Assembly: GCF_021654795.1 (NCBI RefSeq)
Contig: NZ_AP025344.1
Span: forward strand, 6,014,501-6,078,500
Direction of reading: 5' to 3'
Source of the DNA: Paenibacillus dendritiformis
Lineage (GTDB): Bacteria; Bacillota; Bacilli; Paenibacillales; Paenibacillaceae
Length of the DNA: 64,000 nt
Part shown: positions 25,413 to 33,724 of the stretch, one piece after another
Layout of the letters: every line of letters starts with the position of its first letter
Numbering within the stretch: the stretch's first letter is position 1
The notes under the pieces: generated by a model
Told to the model about the DNA's origin: nothing
The model's database searches: none
The model's input: only the letters and a program-made list of their open reading frames with translations
Position numbers and translations under genes: made by a program

Positions 25413-26267
25413 TCATTCATGATCGACGATGACAATCGTCGCGTTGTCCTGATTCGCCAGCCCTTTGGCCTCGATCGCCTCGATAATCTCCTCCGCGGCG
25501 TCATTCGGCGATATCGGCTGGGATAGAATCGCCTCCAGCTCCACCTCGGCCATCGTGTTGTAGACGCCGTCGCTGCACAGGATGATCCGGTCTCCGGGCC
25601 GGAGCGCGAACGGCTCGCTTCCCGTCTCCATCCGGGCGAAATGCTCATAGCCCAAATAATTGATCAGCCGCTTCCGCAGCGGATGATCGATCGCTTCCTC
25701 CTTCGTCAGCTCCCCTGCCAGGCAGCGTTCCTGCAGCACGGATTCCAGCGTATGCTTCTCATTCATCCGGATGAACTCTCCGTCCCGGAACACCATGATG
25801 ACACTGTCCCCGACGGCGGCCCAATACAGCCAGTCCCCGGCAATGACGCCGGCGACGAGAGTCGTTCCCCCGGGAGCGCCCTGGAGCTGCTGCAGGATTT
25901 CGGAATTGCTGACCTTCGCCGCCTTCGCGAAGTAGTCATGCACGTCCCGGATATCGGACAGCTTCAGAAATTCACGGATGAACACGGTCACGGCAATCGT
26001 GCTCGCCAGACGCCCATGGGCGAGGCCGCTGATGCCGTCGGCCAGCACGGCGGCGGTGCCGTGCGGAGTCGTTACGCTGGAGAAATAATCATCCTGCTCG
26101 TCCCGAGTGCCGATCGTCTGCCCGTTCCCGATCGGAACTCCCGGCTTGTCGGCAGGGGCGTTCGCCAGCAAGCGGCGCCGCGCCCCGAGCAGCAGCAGAA
26201 TCGCCGCCGCCGCGCCGAGCACGATGATATACGGCACCCATTCCTGTAATTCCATCGGGATGCCCAT
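25413..26267 (-). CDS. Membrane-anchored PP2C-type protein phosphatase
   Basis: The 284-residue protein has one N-terminal transmembrane helix (about 10-28, WVPYIIVLGAAAAILLLLG) and a cytoplasmic PP2C domain. The motifs are in order: the early DEQDDYF region, VLADGISGLAHG (metal-binding DGxxG) near 78, AAVGDSVIMVF near 150, LCSDGVYNTM near 235 and ANQDNATIVIVD at the end. The metal ligands are all present, so it should be active, removing phosphate from Ser/Thr on targets such as the FHA-bound proteins. It starts one base after the stop of the FHA/zinc-ribbon gene. It would oppose the kinase at 33725-34762, like PppA/PpkA in T6SS. Confidence 0.85.
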   Translation of the reverse strand: MGIPMELQEWVPYIIVLGAAAAILLLLGARRRLLANAPADKPGVPIGNGQTIGTRDEQDDYFSSVTTPHGTAAVLADGISGLAHGRLASTIAVTVFIREFLKLSDIRDVHDYFAKAAKVSNSEILQQLQGAPGGTTLVAGVIAGDWLYWAAVGDSVIMVFRDGEFIRMNEKHTLESVLQERCLAGELTKEEAIDHPLRKRLINYLGYEHFARMETGSEPFALRPGDRIILCSDGVYNTMAEVELEAILSQPISPNDAAEEIIEAIEAKGLANQDNATIVIVDHE

Positions 26268-26268
26268 A

Positions 26269-26796
26269 TTAACCTTCGTTGTGGTCCCACTCGAAATGGA
26301 CCCCGCAGAGCGGAATAAAGATGAATTTGCTCCGGCCGAGCTGGAGGACGTCGTAAGCGGCCAGCTCTACCGGCGTATATACCGCTTCGTTATTGTGATA
26401 GGCCAGGCCGGAAGCATCGCCCGGCAGGAGAAAGAAGTTGCGCTTCTTCGGGTCGTACACGATGACGGCGTGATTCCGCCGCGAGATCGCATTGTCGCCC
26501 AGAATGCGGATATGCATGTCCTCGGAGCGTCCGATGAAGTTCTTCTCGGCGCGAATCCGGTAGTCTTGGCCGAGCTGGGGACCCTCGATGCAGACCAGCC
26601 AGCCCGTTACCGGATCGATGCCCGTCGTCTCGCCGAGATAAGGCATCGTCTTCTCGTCCTCCTCCGGCCGCACCGGCTTCTTCGCCGCCGTGTCGCCGCC
26701 CGGCGCCGCCTCCACCGAGATATTGCAATAGGGGCAAATATTGCCGTGCTTCCGCGTGCTGAACATGTGCCCGTTGGCGCATCTTGTCAGACTCAT
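26269..26796 (-). CDS. FHA-domain protein with N-terminal zinc ribbon
   Basis: The start ATG at 26796 is ten bases behind GGAGG and gives 175 residues. Residues 5-30 form a small zinc ribbon (CANGHMFSTRKHGNICPYC). Residues 70-170 are a FHA domain: NFIGRSEDMHIRI with the GR motif, NAISRRNHAVIVY with the S-x2-H phosphothreonine pocket, then NNEAVYTPVELAAYDVLQLG. FHA domains bind phosphothreonine, so it should recognise the product of the cluster's kinase. It is followed directly by the PP2C phosphatase. The ribbon may dock it on a structural protein. Confidence 0.85.
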   Translation of the reverse strand: MSLTRCANGHMFSTRKHGNICPYCNISVEAAPGGDTAAKKPVRPEEDEKTMPYLGETTGIDPVTGWLVCIEGPQLGQDYRIRAEKNFIGRSEDMHIRILGDNAISRRNHAVIVYDPKKRNFFLLPGDASGLAYHNNEAVYTPVELAAYDVLQLGRSKFIFIPLCGVHFEWDHNEG

Positions 26797-26864
26797 CCTG
26801 TTCATTCCTCCGTTACTCGATTCTTTGTAGAGGTGGTGATTCTATCGACATGGCGATCATGGCG

Positions 26865-27455
26865 CTATTTGACCACGATTCGCGTATTGGCAATGCAAAT
26901 AATATCGCCGGATTCAATCCGGTACGGCCCGTCTTCCTCCAGCCGCTCCGCCATCCTGCGCCCGGCCGGCTGAATGCCGACGCCGTTGCGGGAATCGAGG
27001 TCCTCCAAGTACCAGCTTCCCGAAGCATAATTGAGCACGGCGTGATGCTTGCTGATGAGCGACGCGTATTCCGAATCCGACAGATCTATGTCAACCTCGC
27101 TCTGTGCAGAGCTCTTGCCGATAAGCAAGGAAGTTTCCCCATGGATGTACCATTCCTTCACGCTCTCCCCCTCTTCGTCCAGGAGAACGAGCTTGGCAAT
27201 GGCCGCGCCGTCCTGCCGGCGCTTCATGCGGCTTCGAGCCCTCCAAGCAGCATAGACGGCTGCCCCTGCGGCAAGCAGGACGCCGACCGCCACCTTCAAT
27301 ACCAGATCCGCATTCCCTATGTACACGTAGAACAGTGCTGCCGCCGCAATGCCGGCAATCAGCACATCGATAGCCACAATCCAGCCGGAACGGTGCTTCC
27401 GGTCGGAATGGGCATCTTCATAATCCGCTTCATACCTCACATTCGATTCCTCCAA
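26865..27455 (-). CDS. Membrane FHA-domain protein
   Basis: The 196-residue protein has two transmembrane helices close together (about 24-46 and 51-70) and a cytoplasmic C-terminal FHA domain. The FHA motifs are LLIGKSSAQSEVDIDL, SLISKHHAVLNY and LEDLDSRNGVGIQ, the last being the SRNG loop that completes the phosphothreonine site. It is the membrane counterpart of the soluble FHA protein downstream. In T6SS the FHA protein links kinase activity to assembly, and the same role is inferred here. Confidence 0.85.
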   Translation of the reverse strand: MEESNVRYEADYEDAHSDRKHRSGWIVAIDVLIAGIAAAALFYVYIGNADLVLKVAVGVLLAAGAAVYAAWRARSRMKRRQDGAAIAKLVLLDEEGESVKEWYIHGETSLLIGKSSAQSEVDIDLSDSEYASLISKHHAVLNYASGSWYLEDLDSRNGVGIQPAGRRMAERLEEDGPYRIESGDIICIANTRIVVK

Positions 27456-27706
27456 CAGTCCAAGGATCCGGTGCCAAGACGGACCCGTCCAGAATCAAGA
27501 TGCCAATGTCGCCTTTTGCCTTGACTTCTTCAAGTGAATCTAACAACCCGACTTAACTCTGACTTCTCCGCATCTGGCCGCCGCCGCGGCCCGCCCGGTT
27601 AAGGGGGAGCCGGATGCGCCGGCCTCGCTGCCGGACGCGCTCCGCGTTGAAGAGCACGCCATGCCTGCCATAAGGCAGACCGCTTCCATTCGGGCTGTGC
27701 CGCCCT

Positions 27707-28174
27707 TCACTTTTTTCGCATGCCGAAATACCGCTGGAACATCGCCGCCGCGTCAATCGGCTCCGATGCTTCCTTGCCTGTACCCTTCATGCCGATCGGC
27801 TTCTTCGTCTTCGGATCGAACCCGAAGAACCGGGCGAAGTTCGCCTCCACGTTCCGCGGATCGAACGGTTCCTGCGCGGAAGCCCCCGCGGCTTCGCGCG
27901 GCCGTTCCGGACCCGCCCCCCGCTTCCCGTCTTGGCCGAAGGCCTTGCAGGCCTTGCCTTTCCCGTCCAGCTCCTCATCGTACGCGGATCGGGTTGCCTC
28001 ATCCTGGAGCACCGTGTACGCTTCATGAATCCGCTTGAACCGCTGCTCGGCTTCGGGGCTGCCGCCGTTCACATCGGGATGATGCAGCTTGGCGAGCCGC
28101 CGGTACGCCTTCTTGATCTCGTCCGGCGACGCGCCGCGGCTCACGCCCAGCACGTCATAGTAATTCGCAGCCAT
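27707..28174 (-). CDS. DnaJ-domain co-chaperone
   Basis: The 155-residue protein has a J domain at residues 1-70: YYDVLGVSRGASPDEIKKAY, the essential HPD in LAKLHHPDVNGGS, and FKRIHEAYTVLQDEATRSAYDEEL. It is followed by a linker and a short motif-rich end, PFDPRNVEANFARFFGFDPKT and DAAAMFQRYFGMRKK. It lacks zinc-finger and CTD parts, so it is a type III J protein with a specific client. The Hsp70-like ATPase at 17272-19938 in the same operon is the natural partner. It follows the tube gene across a hairpin. Confidence 0.85.
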   Translation of the reverse strand: MAANYYDVLGVSRGASPDEIKKAYRRLAKLHHPDVNGGSPEAEQRFKRIHEAYTVLQDEATRSAYDEELDGKGKACKAFGQDGKRGAGPERPREAAGASAQEPFDPRNVEANFARFFGFDPKTKKPIGMKGTGKEASEPIDAAAMFQRYFGMRKK

Positions 28175-28198
28175 CCGCGCCCTCCCCGCCTCTCGCTA

Positions 28199-28233
28199 AG
28201 AAATAAAATTTAAGAGGCACGAAGCCTCTTAAA
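28199..28233 (-). terminator. Hairpin after the tube gene
   Basis: TTTAAGAGGC and GCCTCTTAAA form a perfect 10-bp stem with a five-base loop. On the minus strand T-rich sequence (ATTTTATTT) follows the stem. It lies 43 bases after the tube stop and in front of the DnaJ gene. It should end most transcripts, so that sheath and tube are made in excess over the downstream parts. Confidence 0.8.
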
Positions 28234-28275
28234 CTTGGATTGCATGTACCGATATCCGCGTGTCCGGGAGCCCGA

Positions 28276-28701
28276 TTACATCGGGTAACCGCCGTCGATC
28301 GTAGCGAGTTCGGTTTTGTCTTTCTTTTGCTTGATGTAGAGGCTGAATGTCCCAACCCCTTCCGTGTCGCCGTATGTCTCGGTGTAATCGACGACGAACG
28401 CGTTAGGGAAATAAATCTTGCGCACGACTTGGTCCGCCGCGATGACTTCCAGCGTCACCTTGCGGTAGCAGTCCGCCTTCTCCGCCGGAACGAGCGACCA
28501 CAGCGCCAGCTTCTTCGTGTCGTCGGCATTGTCGCCGTCGGTGGCCGTGATGATTTTGCCGGAGATGCGCATGGTGGCGCCGACGTCGGTCGATCTTGCG
28601 TTGGAGTCGTCCGGCGTGTCGGTGTCATAGACGACTTGTTGAATGTTGTCCATGCCGAGCTCGATTGTTTCTGCACCTTCTACTCTGAGAATGAATCCCA
28701 T
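28276..28701 (-). CDS. Hcp-like tube protein
   Basis: The ATG at 28701 has AAGGAGG eight bases upstream, the best ribosome site in the cluster, giving 141 residues. The protein is all-beta with one helix: GFILRVEGAETIELG, GATMRISGKIITATDG, KVTLEVIAADQVVRKIYFPN, FVVDYTETYGDTEGVGTF and SLYIKQKK. This is the size and strand order of Hcp/gp19-type tail tube proteins (about 140-170 residues), which stack as hexameric rings inside the sheath. It follows the sheath gene, as Hcp follows TssBC. A terminator behind it fits a need for high copy number. Confidence 0.75.
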   Translation of the reverse strand: MGFILRVEGAETIELGMDNIQQVVYDTDTPDDSNARSTDVGATMRISGKIITATDGDNADDTKKLALWSLVPAEKADCYRKVTLEVIAADQVVRKIYFPNAFVVDYTETYGDTEGVGTFSLYIKQKKDKTELATIDGGYPM

Positions 28702-28829
28702 GGATACTACCTCCTTGAATGTGGATGAAATTGATGCCGGAGGCGATGAACGCTTCCGGGATTTATGTAGAGAGGCGAGCCTGGTGAAGCACGCCTCCAA
28801 CATACGTTGCCAGAATCCGGCCATGCGGG

Positions 28830-31013
28830 TTACGCCTTGACCGGCGTCGTGCCCTTCGTGATCATGACTTCAAGATTCTTCACATTGCCATTGAACACGA
28901 GATCGATATGGCACAGATTGCTCTTGTCATCGATGATATAGGACATGTCGTCGCCGTCTTGAATGATGGAGTTGACATACCCGCGCGTACCGAGCCATTT
29001 GCTCTTTTGGCTGCTTGGGTTGTTGCTGAAGAACTTGACGATGTTCTCATGCTTGAAGTCGCCCGTCTGGAAGCGCAAAATGCGCTCGATATACGTGCTG
29101 ACCAGGGTCTTGTAGAGCGGATCGAACCCGCCCTCCGTCATCGCCATGCTTCTCGCCTTGTACACCGTGATGCGCTTGATATCCTTGTCCTGCAGCTGGG
29201 CATTCTCGGAGGAGAAGACGAAGCCGAAGTTTTTCCGGTTAATCGCATCCTTGATGTTGTTCGTGAAGCCGGTAATCTCCTTCGCCATGGTCGTGACGGC
29301 GCGCAGCGCATGGTCGCTGGCCTCGATATCGAATCTAACGCCCGGATATTCCCGACTCACGTTTTTGAAGGATTCGCGCAAATATTCCGGACACTGGTAC
29401 GCAGCCACGATGCCGGCGGCAACATAAGCCGCTCCGATATAGACGCCCTCGATCCACAGCTTGAGAATATCCTCCTTCTCCTTGGACAACTGAACGCCAT
29501 GCTCCGTCTGCAGCATGCGGCTGTCGATGACGACGCCGGACTTGTCCTTCGGAATGACCGTGAAGTTCGGGACGCACGGAATCGCGAATTCGCTGTAATC
29601 CTTGCGCACCATAACGCTGCACTTGTCGATATATTTGTCGAGGCCGGAGGTCGCCATGCTGCTGAAGGTGGTCTCTTCGCCCGTCTCGAAGCTGAAGAAG
29701 ACCTGAACCTTGTAGTCCTTGACGACTTGAAGCAGCATCGTCAGCGACTCCATCGTATTTCCATCCTGCTTCACGGCCTTCCCGTTGCCCCGGAAGCGCT
29801 CGCGGGTCACCTTCACCTTGCCCGCCGATTCCAGCTCCACCGAAGGCACGATGCCGAACCAGATCGTGTCGGAGAATTCGTTTTTGGAGTTCACCGTGTT
29901 CAGATACGTCTCCAGGCGCGGAATATTGTTGCTCTTCACCGTCATATCCAGCGTGGCGTTCGTGATGAGCAGCGACGGCTGCATCCCTTTATTCTTGGTT
30001 GCATACTGGTCGAAGAACATGCGCACGCCCAGGATTTTCTCCACAAGCGGCTTGACAGTCTTCACGAAATCGTCCTTCGCGTTCTTGTAAAACTCCAAAT
30101 AGGTATTGTAATTCTGCACTTCCGTCTCGACATCCACCTCGGTCTGCACGACCGGCAGCGGACAGAACGTGCGGACGACCAGGTCCTTCACATAAGCGGA
30201 CGGGGTCTCGGAGATCGACTCGTAATCTTCCTCGAATACGGTGGCCAGCCCGGTGCTGGTGTTCTCCTCCATCAGCATCAGCTCGGTGCTCTCGCTCTTC
30301 GGCGCCTCGATAATTTTCAGCTCGCCCGAGTCTCCGATCGTCAGCATCCCGATCTGAATCGCTTCCGCCTGATTCTCCTCCCGGGAGCCGCCGAGCAGAA
30401 GGCGCGTCTTGATATCCTCGATCGCGAGCGGCAGCATCGCCATCACGTTGTTGTAATTTTTGCTCGCATCCTCGAACATCGTGTTCAGCTTGTCGCCGAG
30501 ATCGAGCTTCTTCGGATCGCCCTCGTCCAGCTTGTCATACTGGGTGTACAAGTAATGAATCTCCTTCCGCACCTGGCGGATGTCGTCCATCACCTTCTTC
30601 GGCGAGATCATGTCCAGCAGATTCTCGAATTTGAAATCGACGTTGGTGATGCCCTGGCTGCGCTTCGTGTCGATCAGGGTGAACAGCATTTTCAGAAAAT
30701 CGTTGCTCTGATCGATCTTGATCTCCGAAATGCAATCCTCCGCGATCCCCTCCGGCTTCTTAAGCGTATACATTACTTTCTGGTTCGCCGCGTTGAAGAA
30801 TGAATAGACGCTCGGGGAGAACTTGTCCAGGAACTCGTCGAAGCTGCGGACAAGCAGATGCTCGTTGATTTCCTTGATTTTGTCATCGCTCAGACTGTCA
30901 ATCCCTCTGACATCGCCTACGATGGTCAGAAGATCCAGCTTCTCCGGGTTGATCTCCTCGAAGAGCATGGCACGGTTCGTTTGGTTAATGATGTCCATGT
31001 CGTTCAGCAACAT
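28830..31013 (-). CDS. Contractile sheath-like protein, apparent TssB-TssC fusion
   Basis: The protein has 727 residues. Residues 20-140 show a TssB-like order: IKEINEHLLVRSFDEFLDKF then EIKIDQSNDFLKMLF, as in TssB proteins. Residues 280-727 match the general plan of TssC/VipB: PRLETYLNTVNSKNEFSDTI, a middle beta part, IEGVYIGAAYVAAGIVAAY near 530, and a C-terminal sheath handshake region (NFGFVFSSENAQL, YKTLVSTYIERIL, LEVMITKGTT). The combined length fits TssB plus TssC. It is the first gene of the cluster and precedes the tube, as in T6SS. The ATG at 31013 has no ribosome site; see the leader at 31026-31058. The identity is inferred from pattern and order. Confidence 0.65.
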   Translation of the reverse strand: MLLNDMDIINQTNRAMLFEEINPEKLDLLTIVGDVRGIDSLSDDKIKEINEHLLVRSFDEFLDKFSPSVYSFFNAANQKVMYTLKKPEGIAEDCISEIKIDQSNDFLKMLFTLIDTKRSQGITNVDFKFENLLDMISPKKVMDDIRQVRKEIHYLYTQYDKLDEGDPKKLDLGDKLNTMFEDASKNYNNVMAMLPLAIEDIKTRLLLGGSREENQAEAIQIGMLTIGDSGELKIIEAPKSESTELMLMEENTSTGLATVFEEDYESISETPSAYVKDLVVRTFCPLPVVQTEVDVETEVQNYNTYLEFYKNAKDDFVKTVKPLVEKILGVRMFFDQYATKNKGMQPSLLITNATLDMTVKSNNIPRLETYLNTVNSKNEFSDTIWFGIVPSVELESAGKVKVTRERFRGNGKAVKQDGNTMESLTMLLQVVKDYKVQVFFSFETGEETTFSSMATSGLDKYIDKCSVMVRKDYSEFAIPCVPNFTVIPKDKSGVVIDSRMLQTEHGVQLSKEKEDILKLWIEGVYIGAAYVAAGIVAAYQCPEYLRESFKNVSREYPGVRFDIEASDHALRAVTTMAKEITGFTNNIKDAINRKNFGFVFSSENAQLQDKDIKRITVYKARSMAMTEGGFDPLYKTLVSTYIERILRFQTGDFKHENIVKFFSNNPSSQKSKWLGTRGYVNSIIQDGDDMSYIIDDKSNLCHIDLVFNGNVKNLEVMITKGTTPVKA

Positions 31014-31025
31014 GATGCCAAGCGG

Positions 31026-31058
31026 TTACGGCAGGGCCGCAGCCGGCTTGCCAATCAT
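31026..31058 (-). CDS. Ten-codon leader in frame with the sheath gene
   Basis: AAAGGAGGAGCAT precedes an ATG that opens MIGKPAAALP and stops at TAA. The sheath ATG follows 12 bases after the stop and is in the same frame (45 bases from ATG to ATG). The sheath start itself lacks a ribosome site. Either the leader couples translation by re-initiation, or the TAA is a nonsense change in an originally longer sheath protein. Confidence 0.55.
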   Translation of the reverse strand: MIGKPAAALP

Positions 31059-31355
31059 ATGCTCCTCCTTTCTATCGCTTGCTGCATGTATTGCCTCGGG
31101 TGAAGCGGACCATCCGCCCTGGCCGGGCGCACGTCCTCCCGTAAGAGGGAGCGCTCGCCTAAGCCTAAGGCAGGAGGCGCATTTCCTCTCGGATTCCTTG
31201 AGTATAAAGACTCTTCCAGCGAACAAACAGGATTTATGCCCCATGACGTATTGAACAATAACAACTAATTTCATGTAATCGCATGGAACTATATTTTCCG
31301 CACGGCAATCTTTCGCACGAACGAAAAAATATGGAAATCGAGCTTATTCGACTTT

Positions 31356-31385
31356 ATCTTAAAAATATTTGTCCCGACGTGTCAA
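31356..31385 (-). promoter_or_regulatory. Promoter of the injection-system operon
   Basis: On the minus strand TTGACA (31380-31385), an 18-base gap and TAAGAT (31356-31361) form a sigma-A-type promoter. It would give a 5' leader of about 335 bases before the sheath gene, long enough for control. It lies in the 555-base divergent region 31014-31568. Confidence 0.55.
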
Positions 31386-31568
31386 TGAGTCTTCAAACCG
31401 GGACTTTAATCCCAAAAATCTAGTCATTCAATGACAACAAATGTCGAAACGTGGAAAAGCTATTTAGATTTCCCTGCGAGAATCCGATTCTATTATTTGG
31501 AATTGTAAGGATTGCCGAGAGGCTCCTGGATGACGATATAAATACCATTTACAGGAAAAGGTGATAGA

Positions 31569-33656
31569 ATGAAGAAAATGATGTCCAAGCGCGGCGGATG
31601 GTTCAAGGGGCTGGCGGCCGCGATTGCATTGCTCGTGCTGTGGAGCGGCGGGGGAGGCGGAGCGCCCGCATCGGCAGCAGACAAGGCCGGAAGCCAAGCC
31701 GCCCATGCGGCCTCGCGGGGGATTGACGCCGTCTTCGTCATGGACGTCAGCTATTCGATGAATGAGACCGACAAAGACGGCATCGCGGCGGAAGTCATCA
31801 ATATGTTCATGGATATGAGCGATTCCGCCAAGACCCGGATCGGCTTCGTCGCCTACAACGACCGCATCGTGGAGACGCAGCCGCTGACGTCCATCGCTTC
31901 GCCGGGGCATCAGGCGAAGCTGAAGCAGAAGCTGCAGCATATGCCCCGTTACGGCTATACCGATCTGGGGCTCGGCCTGCGCACGGGCGCGGACATGCTC
32001 GCCTCCGACCAAGAGAAAGGCGGCGTTCCGTTCCTCATTCTGCTGTCCGACGGCGGCACCGACTTCGGCTACGCTTCCCGGGGGAGAACGGTGGAGGATT
32101 CGAACCGGGACGTGAAGCACGTCATCAAGCAAGCCCAAGCCCAAGGCTATCCCATCTACACGATCGGCCTGAACCACGACGGTTCGGTCAACAAGGAAGA
32201 GCTGGAGCGGATCGCCAAGCAGACGGGCGGAACCTCGTTCATTACCGACAGCGCGGATGATTTGCCCGATATTTTCAATCAAATCTTCGCCCGTCAGATT
32301 CAATCCGTTCTCGTGACGGTCGCCGCGGTAACGGCAACCGGCGAGCTTCAGGAGGTGAAGGTGCCGATTCCGAATTCCAGCATGAGCGAGGCCAATATTA
32401 TATTGCTCTCTTCGCATCCGCTGCGGGAGGCCCAACTGTATTACAGTTCCAAAAACGTGCGTTTGTACGAATCGAATAAATACCGTCTGATGAAAATCAT
32501 CCGTCCAGAGCAGGGAGAACTGGTTATCAAGCTGCGGGGCAAGCCGGGAGATTTCGTCAAAGTGAATCTGCTCGGGAACTATAGTTTGGGACCGGAACTG
32601 GTTCTGGAGTCCCAGGAGATTATAAAAGGGCAAAATACGAAATTTTTATCATACCTGCAGCATCCCGACGGTTCCCGGCTGGAGGATCCGCCTGTGTTCG
32701 ACACGATGCAGGCGGAGCTTGTCGTAACCAATCTTGATTCCGGCAAGGAGGAACGGACGCCGCTGGCAAGGAAGGGGAACGGGTTCGAGGGGGATTATAT
32801 TTTTCGCTACTCCGGCTCATACCGCTGGCATGTCTATCTGCATGGCCCGGACTTCTACCGCATGAGCCCGGAGACCGAACGGAAGGTGGAGAACCTGCCG
32901 CCGGAAGCGGTCGCGGCCGGGCCTCTCTCCCTCACCAAGGAAGATGGCGAAGCGCGCATCGATCTGCGGGAATGGTTCCATGATCCGAACGGGGATGAAC
33001 TGGCCTTCCGGCTTCAGCCGGAAGCGGACAATAAGCTGGAAGGCGCTTATATCGAGGATTACTGGCTTGTCGTGACGCCGCGGAAGACAGGCGATGCCTC
33101 GCTCGCCGTGCAAGCCTCCGATCCGGAAGGCGGCACCGCCGTCTCGACGCTGGCCTTCTCGGTGCGGTCCTACTGGGAGCTGCCGCTTCGGATTGGAGCC
33201 GGTGTCTTGATCGCGGCGCTGATCGGGGGCGCGGCCTACCTGTGGCTGCGTCCGCGGCCCAAGTTCGCCGGGCGGCTGGAGGGCTACTTCCTGAATACCG
33301 CCAGCGGCAATGACATCCCGGTGGCCTTCTGGCCGTTGTCATCTTTCGATAATCGCCGGGTCAGTCTGGCCGATCTGTTCCGCAGCCTCGACATTCATGA
33401 GCCGCTGCCGGAAGCGGAGCGCATCCTGCTGGAGCCGGGGAAGGATGGTGTGCTGAGGGTGGTTCACCATACGTCGTGCGCGGTGGACAAGGGGCGGACG
33501 CCGATTCCGAAGGGCAAGAAGGAAGTTGTGCAATACAATGAGAAAATCTATGTAACGTTCGAGGACGGCATTACCGAGATCGAGCTTCGTTATAAGCCGC
33601 TCAAATCGGGCGCGGCCTCCACGGGGCGCCCGAATTCGCTGCCGGAATCGGGCTGA
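31569..33656 (+). CDS. vWA-domain surface protein with one transmembrane helix
   Basis: The 695-residue protein starts after AAAAGGTGATAGA. It has a signal peptide (about 1-37, cleaved near ASA-AD). A von Willebrand A domain follows at about 50-240: VFVMDVSYSMNETD is a complete DxSxS metal site, with the T near YTDLGLGLRTG and LILLSDGGTD. Extracellular beta domains fill 250-535, one transmembrane helix lies at about 540-562, and a cytoplasmic tail of about 130 residues ends the protein. vWA proteins accompany kinase/phosphatase/FHA control in several T6SS-like clusters. It is divergent from the sheath operon and may sense or anchor the apparatus at the surface. Confidence 0.8.
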   Translation: MKKMMSKRGGWFKGLAAAIALLVLWSGGGGGAPASAADKAGSQAAHAASRGIDAVFVMDVSYSMNETDKDGIAAEVINMFMDMSDSAKTRIGFVAYNDRIVETQPLTSIASPGHQAKLKQKLQHMPRYGYTDLGLGLRTGADMLASDQEKGGVPFLILLSDGGTDFGYASRGRTVEDSNRDVKHVIKQAQAQGYPIYTIGLNHDGSVNKEELERIAKQTGGTSFITDSADDLPDIFNQIFARQIQSVLVTVAAVTATGELQEVKVPIPNSSMSEANIILLSSHPLREAQLYYSSKNVRLYESNKYRLMKIIRPEQGELVIKLRGKPGDFVKVNLLGNYSLGPELVLESQEIIKGQNTKFLSYLQHPDGSRLEDPPVFDTMQAELVVTNLDSGKEERTPLARKGNGFEGDYIFRYSGSYRWHVYLHGPDFYRMSPETERKVENLPPEAVAAGPLSLTKEDGEARIDLREWFHDPNGDELAFRLQPEADNKLEGAYIEDYWLVVTPRKTGDASLAVQASDPEGGTAVSTLAFSVRSYWELPLRIGAGVLIAALIGGAAYLWLRPRPKFAGRLEGYFLNTASGNDIPVAFWPLSSFDNRRVSLADLFRSLDIHEPLPEAERILLEPGKDGVLRVVHHTSCAVDKGRTPIPKGKKEVVQYNEKIYVTFEDGITEIELRYKPLKSGAASTGRPNSLPESG

Positions 33657-33663
33657 TGCGGGA

Positions 33664-33690
33664 AGAGCCGGGGCGCAAGCCCCGGCTCTG
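33664..33690 (+). terminator. Terminator between the vWA and kinase genes
   Basis: AGAGCCGGGGC and GCCCCGGCTCT form an 11-bp perfect stem with a GCAA loop, just after the vWA stop, followed by GTCTGTTATT. It probably serves both convergent genes. Confidence 0.75.
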
Positions 33691-33724
33691 TCTGTTATTG
33701 CTGTAGGAGCACCCGGGCCGCAAG

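Noticed and set aside
28908..30803. Plus-strand frame of 631 codons opposite the sheath gene
   Set aside because: It is a shadow frame. The minus-strand protein has the structured pattern and gene order, while the plus-strand product is His/Arg/Leu-rich without motifs.
8014..31013. Prophage or R-type tailocin
   Set aside because: No terminase, capsid, portal, holin, endolysin, tape-measure or integrase genes are seen. Kinase, phosphatase, FHA and Hsp70-like genes are not phage tail parts.
31014..31355. Riboswitch in the long leader of the sheath operon
   Set aside because: The leader is about 335 bases and has local hairpins near the CTCCCGTAAGAGGGAG palindrome at about 31135, but I found no match to a known riboswitch core.
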